Assembly: GCA_035649415.1 (NCBI GenBank)
Contig: DASRJP010000332.1
Location: 1-18,169, forward strand
Direction of reading: 5' to 3'
DNA: 18,169 nucleotides
DNA from: DATKDU01 sp035649415
Lineage (GTDB): Bacteria > Planctomycetota > Planctomycetia > Pirellulales > Pirellulaceae
A program made the position numbers and the translations under genes. Positions 13,766-18,169 of the stretch are shown here, one piece after another. Under the pieces are notes generated by a model. That model did no database searches, had not been told where the DNA came from, and saw nothing but the letters and a program-made list of their open reading frames with translations. The stretch's first letter is position 1; each line of letters begins with the position of its first letter.

Positions 13766-14698
13766 TCATCCTTTTTTCCCGGACGGGTTTTTGAACAGGT
13801 CCTCGACACTCGCGGTGACTTCGCCCGAATGGATGATTTTGGATGCCGGCGGTTTGGGATTGATCTTGAACACGCGCAGCGCGCGAAACTCCATCAGGAA
13901 GTCGTACATTGACCGGTGGCGGTCGTCGCGGCGTTTGGCCATTGCCCGCCGGACCAGGTTGGCCAGCTCCGGCGTCACGTTGTCGTTTGCAGCAATGAGC
14001 GAAGGGATCGGCGCGGTCAAATGCCGGCTCAGCAGTTCGTCAGCGGTCGAGCCCGTGAACGGCGGCTTTCCTGTGAGCAGCTCAACGACGACGCAGCCAA
14101 AGCTGTAGACGTCGGACCGTTCATCAAGGGACTTGCCACGGATTTGTTCGGGGGACATGTAGCTCCGCGTCCCTTGCACTTTGCCGCCGCCAAAACTGAA
14201 CAGCGCCGATAGTCCTCTTTTGATGCGGCGCGAAATGGCGAAATCGATGAGCTTGACCACGCCGTCTTCATTGACGAGAAAATTGTCCGGCTTCACGTCG
14301 CAGTGGACCCAGCCCTCGCCGTGCATGTAAAACAGCGCTTCCGCCGCCTGCTCGATGATCTTGGGCACCAGGTAAGCGAGCGACTGATGTCCCTGCCTCA
14401 GCAGCAGCTTGAGGTTGGGGTATTCGAACAACTCCAGCACGAGGTACGGCGTGGACGCTTCGCGGTTGTACTCGTGAAGCTTGATGATGTTGGCGTGCTT
14501 GAGCTTGCCGCCGACGTCCCACTCGTTTCGCAGCGCGGCCAGCTCGCTGCGGTTCTTGCGCAGGTCCTCGCGCAGCACCTTGAGGGCATAGTGCGTCGCT
14601 TCGTCGGTCTTGGCCGCCTCCCACACCTGGCAGGTGTTGCCGACGCGAATCAGCCGCACCAGCCGGTAGGGTCCAAGGAAGTCGCGGGCTCTCGTCAC
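13766..14698 (-). CDS. Soluble Hanks-type serine/threonine protein kinase with atypical motifs
   Basis: The 310 residues cover a kinase domain (about 11-275) and a short tail, with no membrane helix or sensor domain. Catalytic residues are mostly present: Lys40 in YALKVL, Glu59, Asp134 with Asn139 in HCDVKPDN, Asp152 in IDFA, a GTRSYMSPEQ activation segment and DVYSFGCVVVELLTGKPPF. Three motifs depart from the norm. The glycine loop (RVGNTCQV) keeps only one glycine, the HRD arginine is Cys133, and DFG reads DFA. The missing Arg makes it a non-RD kinase, often not controlled by activation-loop phosphorylation. Activity is likely but should not be assumed. It lies between the glycosyltransferase and accA in one orientation; targets are unknown. 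Confidence 0.92.
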   Translation of the reverse strand: MTRARDFLGPYRLVRLIRVGNTCQVWEAAKTDEATHYALKVLREDLRKNRSELAALRNEWDVGGKLKHANIIKLHEYNREASTPYLVLELFEYPNLKLLLRQGHQSLAYLVPKIIEQAAEALFYMHGEGWVHCDVKPDNFLVNEDGVVKLIDFAISRRIKRGLSALFSFGGGKVQGTRSYMSPEQIRGKSLDERSDVYSFGCVVVELLTGKPPFTGSTADELLSRHLTAPIPSLIAANDNVTPELANLVRRAMAKRRDDRHRSMYDFLMEFRALRVFKINPKPPASKIIHSGEVTASVEDLFKNPSGKKG

Positions 14699-14795
14699 GG
14701 TTCGTTGTCGAGTCCTGGAGGACTGCGCCCCAAGGGAATGATCTCAATCTGGGTTTAGTCTAGACCACCTGAGCGGCCGGAAAAAGGCCAACGTT

Positions 14796-15968
14796 TCAGC
14801 CACTTGTTTCCTGCTGAGCCAGCAATTCGAGATAAAGCTGGCGGATCCGGCGCGTCATCGTCTCATGACGGAACTGGTCGGCAAACCGCCGCCGGCCTTC
14901 GTCGCCCAGTCGCCGCCGCAATTCGGCCTGTTCGCTGAGACGGATCAGTGGCTGACACAGATCCTCAGAGTGCCGCGGGCGGACCAGAAAGCCGGTTTCG
15001 CCCTCGATGCACACCTCGCGCGCGCCGTCCACGTCGTAGCTCACGACCGGTTTGCCGGCTATCAGCGCCTGCGGCAGCGCGCGGGCCAGCCCTTCCCGCA
15101 GGCTGGCGTGAACCAGAATGTCCATGGCGCCAATCAGCGCGGGAATCCGCGCCGGCGGCACGAGGCCCGTGAAGCGAAACAGTTCGTGCATGCCGGCGTC
15201 GTCGATCTGTTTCTGGAACTGCTCGCGGAGAATGCCGTCGCCGACGAACAGGTACCGGACGCTGGGGCAGCGATCGCGGATATGGGCGGCGGCGGCAATC
15301 ACGTCCTCATGTCCCTTGAGGTGAAATAGCCGGGCGATCTTGCCGACGACAATGTGCTGCGGCTCAAAGCCCAGTTCGCGGCGGATTTCGTCGCGCGTGT
15401 CGTCCGTATGTAAAAAGGGCTCGACCTCCATGCCGCTGTAGATGGTTGTGAACTTCTCGCGCGGGGCGATCTTGGCGCTAACCATCAAGTCGGTCATCGC
15501 ATCGGCGACGCTGATCAGGCGGTGGCAGCGTGCGGCGGCATATCGCTCGCACGCCTGGTAGAATTTTCGCACGGGCCAGCGGTCGTAAGCGCCGAACGGC
15601 GCGCCGTGAATTGTGTGTACGATTGCCGGCACTTTCAGCGACCAGGCGGCCAGCCGGCCGAGGATGCCGGCCTTGGCGCTGTGGGTGTGGACGACGTCGG
15701 GCTTGAAATCGCGGAGAACTCGCTTGATTTCGCCGTAGGCTTGCCAGTCGCGTATTGGATGAATGGCCCGCCGCAGCGAATCGACCATGGCCAGCGGCAC
15801 CTCCCCTCCCCTCCCCTGCTCTAGCAGGTCCCCTTCCGGACCCAGTGCCGGCCCGGTGACCAGCAGCACCTCATCGCCGTATTCGCGAATCAAATCCTGG
15901 CAATTGAGCAGCGTGTTTTCCTGCGCCCCGCCGACGATCATGCGGGTGATGACGTGGGCGATGCGCAT
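14796..15968 (-). CDS. Family 4 glycosyltransferase (GT-B fold)
   Basis: The 390 residues show both Rossmann halves of a GT4 enzyme. The N-terminal acceptor half begins MRIAHVITRMIVGGAQENT and has VVHTHSAKAGILGRLAA and HTIHG. The C-terminal donor half has VVGKIARLFHLKGHEDVI, YLFVGDG, FTGLVPPARIPALI and REGLARALPQALIAGKPVVS...GAREV. The family's second catalytic Glu of the E-x7-E motif is replaced by Gln here (EGLARALPQ), or shifted. Such enzymes transfer sugars from nucleotide-sugars to surface glycans or lipids; the acceptor cannot be read from sequence. The start codon follows the GCGGATTGC inverted repeat by only 5 bases, leaving no Shine-Dalgarno site. LLEQGRGGEV near residue 50 is encoded by a copy of the G-rich 17-mer. 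Confidence 0.92.
   Translation of the reverse strand: MRIAHVITRMIVGGAQENTLLNCQDLIREYGDEVLLVTGPALGPEGDLLEQGRGGEVPLAMVDSLRRAIHPIRDWQAYGEIKRVLRDFKPDVVHTHSAKAGILGRLAAWSLKVPAIVHTIHGAPFGAYDRWPVRKFYQACERYAAARCHRLISVADAMTDLMVSAKIAPREKFTTIYSGMEVEPFLHTDDTRDEIRRELGFEPQHIVVGKIARLFHLKGHEDVIAAAAHIRDRCPSVRYLFVGDGILREQFQKQIDDAGMHELFRFTGLVPPARIPALIGAMDILVHASLREGLARALPQALIAGKPVVSYDVDGAREVCIEGETGFLVRPRHSEDLCQPLIRLSEQAELRRRLGDEGRRRFADQFRHETMTRRIRQLYLELLAQQETSG
15805..15821 (-). repeat. G-rich 17-mer, copy 4 (one mismatch)
   Basis: GAGCAGGGGAGGGGAGG on the minus strand, differing at one base from the other copies. It is in the sense strand of the glycosyltransferase gene and is read as EQGRGG. Confidence 0.75.
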
Positions 15969-15973
15969 GTTCG

Positions 15974-16094
15974 ATTGCGGATTGCAGATAGCGGATTGCG
16001 GATTTAGGGCGCAGCCACGTCGCGAGTTTTATTTTACTCAACGCCGCAATCTTCGTCGTTCTCAATCCGCAATCCGCTATCTGCAATCCGCAAT
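15974..16094. repeat. 31-bp perfect inverted repeat of GCGGATTGC type
   Basis: Arms at 15974-16004 and 16064-16094 are exact reverse complements over 31 bases. Each is built from related units (GATTGCG GATTGCA GATAGCG GATTGCG). The 59-base spacer contains the truA stop. The left arm ends next to the glycosyltransferase start, and the right arm encodes part of the TruA C-terminus. Confidence 0.96.
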
Positions 16095-16843
16095 TCCCCG
16101 TACTCCACTCCCACCAGGAACAGCCCTTGTGCCGGCGCGGTCATCCCCGCGGCCTGGCGGTCCTTCCTGGCCAGGGCTTCGGCGGCAAACATCACCGGCT
16201 GCTTACCCTTTCCGACGGCCACGAGCGTTCCGGCGATGTTGCGGACCATGTTATAGAGAAATCCGTCCGCTTCCACCTCGATCACGACCCGGTCGGTCAA
16301 CTCCGCCTGCCGCCGCTCCACGACGAGGTCATGGATCGTCCGCACGGTTGTGAGCCGTTGCGAGCCGCTGGTCTCGTAACTGGCGAAGTCGTGCGTGCCG
16401 ACCAGCGGGCGAGCTGCATCGCGCATCGCCTCCACATCGAGCCGCTGGTAGACATGCCAGACGTACTTGCGGTCGAACAAATCCGGCAGCCGACCGTCCT
16501 GCACGACGTAGCGATACCGCTTGCGGATCGCCTCCCGCTGCGCGTGAAAACGCGGCGGCGCTTCGGCCACGTCGCAAACCAGCATATCCTCAGGCAGCTC
16601 GGCATTCAGGGCCTTGGCCAGTGCGGCCGGCGACAGGTACGTCTCCGAATCGAAACTCACGACCTGCCCCAGCGCGTGGACGCCGGCATCGGTTCGCCCG
16701 CTGGCGACGCAGTTGATTTCCTCCTGGGTGACCCGCTTCAGCGTCTCCTGAAGCTCGCCCTGAATAGTCCGCTGCTTGGGCTGCCATTGCCAGCCGGCGA
16801 AATCGGTGCCGTCGTAGGCGAGGGTGAGTTTGAAGGTCCGCAT
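16034..16843 (-). CDS. truA: tRNA pseudouridine(38-40) synthase TruA
   Basis: TruA converts uridines 38-40 of the tRNA anticodon arm to pseudouridine. The start at 16843 gives MRTFKLTLAYDGTDFAGWQWQP, the standard N-terminus, and 269 residues (E. coli 270). The longer open frame back to 17062 runs through the toxin gene and is not coding. Catalytic Asp52 lies in SGRTDAGVHA. Other family blocks are RFHAQREAIRKRYRYVV, DFASYETSGS and GFLYNMVRNIAGTLVAVGKG. The family normally ends at about GLFLVGVEY; here 21 further residues (GELRIADSGLRI...) follow, mostly encoded by the right arm of the GCGGATTGC repeat. The gene begins 20 bp after the end of the broken toxin gene and is probably cotranscribed with it. 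Confidence 0.95.
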   Translation of the reverse strand: MRTFKLTLAYDGTDFAGWQWQPKQRTIQGELQETLKRVTQEEINCVASGRTDAGVHALGQVVSFDSETYLSPAALAKALNAELPEDMLVCDVAEAPPRFHAQREAIRKRYRYVVQDGRLPDLFDRKYVWHVYQRLDVEAMRDAARPLVGTHDFASYETSGSQRLTTVRTIHDLVVERRQAELTDRVVIEVEADGFLYNMVRNIAGTLVAVGKGKQPVMFAAEALARKDRQAAGMTAPAQGLFLVGVEYGELRIADSGLRIENDEDCGVE

Positions 16844-16863
16844 AGGGCGCGATGCGTCTGCAG

Positions 16864-17177
16864 TTACTCGGGCATCACGAACTGTTGCCCTGGCCCGCGC
16901 ACGTGGAGCACACGGACCTGGGAATTCGCGATGACAACAAGATTCGGTAGCGCCGCCCGGATCGCGTCTTGAACAGGCACTGCCGAATCGCTTCAGCGAA
17001 GAACTGTCGCTCGGGTGCGGAGCTAAACCGCTCGGCTTCATCCTCCAGTCGATCAAGCGCACCTTCGAATGCTTTGTACCAGCTTCGCGCGCCTGCTGGC
17101 GAACGTTTGGCTAGCCAGTCGAAGATCGTCTGAACGTCTTCCTCAGCCTGTCGTAGAACGACGACCTGATACTTCAT
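16864..17177 (-). pseudogene. ParE/RelE-superfamily toxin, frameshifted near the C-terminus
   Basis: The ATG at 17177 opens a frame typical of ParE-type toxins: MKYQVVVLRQAEEDVQTIFDWLAKRSP, then SWYKAFEGALDRLEDE and RQCLFKTRSGRRYRIL. At this point the frame runs into SSRIPRSVCSTCAG and stops at 16875. In the +1 frame the expected family ending appears (VIANSQVRVLHVRGPGQQFVMPE, TAA at 16864-16866). One base is missing around 16934-16938, where an ILFVIA-like junction is expected. ParE toxins poison gyrase and RelE toxins cut mRNA; loss of the last two strands should abolish activity. Alternatives are a sequencing error or slippage at the TTGTTG site. The gene follows the antitoxin stop by 3 bases. 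Confidence 0.8.
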
Positions 17178-17180
17178 GAA

Positions 17181-17411
17181 CTATGCCAGGCCGTTGCGCT
17201 TGCGAAACGCTTTGTCGAATGCCTTGCGGGAACGCATTCGCCCGGCCTTCATATCGACCAGTCCACGGCGAATTCCTTCAATCGCTTCCCTGCGTTCAAT
17301 GAGGGCTTTGACCCCTTCCTGGACGACCTCATCCTCGCTCTTGTATTTGCCGCGTTTCAATTCCTCAGCGATCAGTTTGGTCGTCTTGGGGGAAAGCTTC
17401 CGAATGGACAT
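17181..17411 (-). CDS. ParD-like ribbon-helix-helix antitoxin
   Basis: A 76-residue protein starting at the ATG at 17411 (MSIRKLSPKTTKLIAEELKRGKYKSEDEVVQEGVKALIERR). A short strand followed by two helices, with the G-(K/R)-Y-x-S-x-x-E-V-V-x-x-(G/A) signature, is the DNA-binding fold of ParD/CopG antitoxins. The charged C-terminal third (RRGLVDMKAGRMRSRKAFDKAF) would wrap the toxin. Antitoxin-before-toxin order with a 3-base gap is standard for parDE. Such antitoxins repress their own operon, but here the gene begins 8 bases after the GNAT stop and no separate promoter was recognised. The longer open frame upstream lies inside the acetyltransferase gene and is not used. Confidence 0.85.
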   Translation of the reverse strand: MSIRKLSPKTTKLIAEELKRGKYKSEDEVVQEGVKALIERREAIEGIRRGLVDMKAGRMRSRKAFDKAFRKRNGLA

Positions 17412-17419
17412 ATTTTGCC

Positions 17420-17959
17420 TCACGTGCGAAGTGACACCGCTATCGTATCCTGAATGTAGGCATACATGAACTGGTCGATCACCTGCCCGCCTTTGATCGC
17501 ACTCTTGTGCAGCCGTCCTTCGCACACGTAGCCCGCCTTTTCGAGGACGCGGCATGATGCGGAATTATTGGCAAATGGCAGGGCATAGATTCGCGTGAGC
17601 TGGAACTCCTTCAGGCTCCACTGTGTCACTGCCATAAGCACCTCAGTCATGATGCCGCGGCCCCAGAACGGCTCGCCGAGCCAGTAGCCGATCTCGGCAC
17701 TGATCCGTTCGACGTCGTCGCGGGGCATGATGCCGATGGTGCCGACGGCCTCGCCGGCGACGTCGATCGCCCAGACCGTCGGCGGCGATTGCGATCGCAC
17801 ATGTTCGATGAACGAGACGGCATCGCGGAGCGTGTACGGATGCGGAAACCGGTCGCGAAGGTTGAGCCAGATCTGGCGGTTGTTGGCGTAGCGGGCAAGC
17901 GATGCGGCATCGGCGGCAATCAGATCGCGGACGCAGCAGCTCGGAAGCTCCAGTCTCAC
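17420..17959 (-). CDS. GNAT N-acetyltransferase (RimJ/RimL-like)
   Basis: The start is set at GTG 17959, whose GTGA overlaps the asd stop codon by four bases, the usual arrangement of coupled genes. This gives 179 residues, whereas the open frame back to 18013 lies within asd. The GNAT fold is clear: LELPSCCVRDLIAADAASLARYANN, WAIDVAGEAVGTIGIMP, EIGYWLGEPFWGRGIMTEVL (the acetyl-CoA loop, GRG), LTRIYALPFANNSASCRVLEKAGYVCEGRL. This last part is the signature of the RimJ/RimL group that acetylates protein N-termini or small amines. The substrate cannot be told. It is followed after 8 bases by the antitoxin. Confidence 0.92.
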   Translation of the reverse strand: MRLELPSCCVRDLIAADAASLARYANNRQIWLNLRDRFPHPYTLRDAVSFIEHVRSQSPPTVWAIDVAGEAVGTIGIMPRDDVERISAEIGYWLGEPFWGRGIMTEVLMAVTQWSLKEFQLTRIYALPFANNSASCRVLEKAGYVCEGRLHKSAIKGGQVIDQFMYAYIQDTIAVSLRT

Positions 17960-18169
17960 GGCTGCTCCAGCAGAATCCTCAACATCCTCCGCAGCGGTTC
18001 CGCCGCGCCCCAAAGAAGCTGATCGCCAACGGTGAAGGCGGCGAGATATTGGCCGCGAGCCGACTTGTCGAGGTCAAGCTTTCGGAGCCGGCCGACGGGG
18101 ACGGCAAGCGTTCCGGTGACGGCGGCCGGCGTCAGCTCGAGAATGCTCCGCTCGCGTTCGTTGGGAACT
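17956..18169 (-). CDS. asd: Aspartate-semialdehyde dehydrogenase, C-terminal part (gene runs off the right edge)
   Basis: The minus strand is open from the window edge to a TGA at 17956-17958. Its 71 codons read VPNERERSILELTPAAVTGTLAVPVGRLRKLD, then YLAAFTVGDQLLWGAAEPLRRMLRILLEQP. The stretch TVGDQLLWGAAEPLRRMLR is the highly conserved C-terminus of aspartate-semialdehyde dehydrogenase, the NADPH enzyme of the lysine/threonine/methionine and diaminopimelate pathway. The catalytic Cys and His lie outside the window. The stop overlaps the GTG start of the acetyltransferase. Confidence 0.93.
   Translation of the reverse strand, partial: VPNERERSILELTPAAVTGTLAVPVGRLRKLDLDKSARGQYLAAFTVGDQLLWGAAEPLRRMLRILLEQP

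Noticed and set aside
13766..14698. Kinase as a pseudokinase
   Set aside because: Lys40, Glu59, Asp134, Asn139 and Asp152 are all retained, so catalysis cannot be excluded.
16844..17062. Longer TruA start at 17062
   Set aside because: It overlaps the toxin gene and precedes the canonical TruA N-terminus at 16843.
17412..17555. Longer antitoxin start at 17555
   Set aside because: It lies inside the acetyltransferase gene; ribbon-helix-helix antitoxins begin just before the first strand, as at 17411.

Overview
The window is GC-rich bacterial chromosome and most likely comes from a planctomycete of the Pirellulales type. This is inferred, not computed. The signs are Cys-rich DUF11 (OmcB-like) envelope protein genes, a soluble Hanks-type kinase beside accA, many unrecognised secreted proteins, and a dense scatter of short palindromic and low-complexity repeats, several of them lying inside reading frames. 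No rRNA, tRNA, CRISPR array or transposase gene was seen.

Layout. 1-2475 (+) is the 3' part of a membrane-anchored protein with four tandem secretin/STN-like units. It converges with a small jelly-roll-like protein (2460-2882, -). A striking inverted hexamer repeat (2900-3051) follows. 3081-6619 (-) looks like a three-gene envelope operon: a His-rich lipoprotein, a secreted paralogue of it, and a Cys-rich DUF11 lipoprotein. A divergent spacer of about 400 bp leads to a secreted, possibly LolA-like protein (7036-8103, +), whose end overlaps the end of pdxA (8095-9219, -). Next on the + strand are a four-helix membrane protein, a 48-codon ORF carrying repeats, and dtd. Then come a YdjM/DUF457-like membrane protein (-), a CvpA-family protein (+) and a repeat-rich spacer (12374-12699).

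From 12700 to the right edge every gene is on the minus strand. In transcription order these are asd (3' end only), a GNAT acetyltransferase, a ParD-like antitoxin, a frameshifted ParE-like toxin, truA, a GT4 glycosyltransferase, a Ser/Thr kinase and accA. The genes from asd to truA are packed almost without gaps. The toxin-antitoxin pair lies between two housekeeping genes and has probably lost its toxin.

The most unusual theme is the number of unrelated short repeat families in 18 kb: inverted hexamer tracts, GGACAGGTT/AACCTGTCC palindromes, TTAGCCGGAGG double hairpins, GCGGATTGC inverted repeats, GGTCAGGAGACCC tandem units, and a GAGCAGGGCAGGGGAGG 17-mer. Several alter genes directly. One inserts about 21 residues into PdxA, one supplies the dtd stop codon, one forms the TruA tail and abuts the next start, and one accompanies a duplicated dtd start region.
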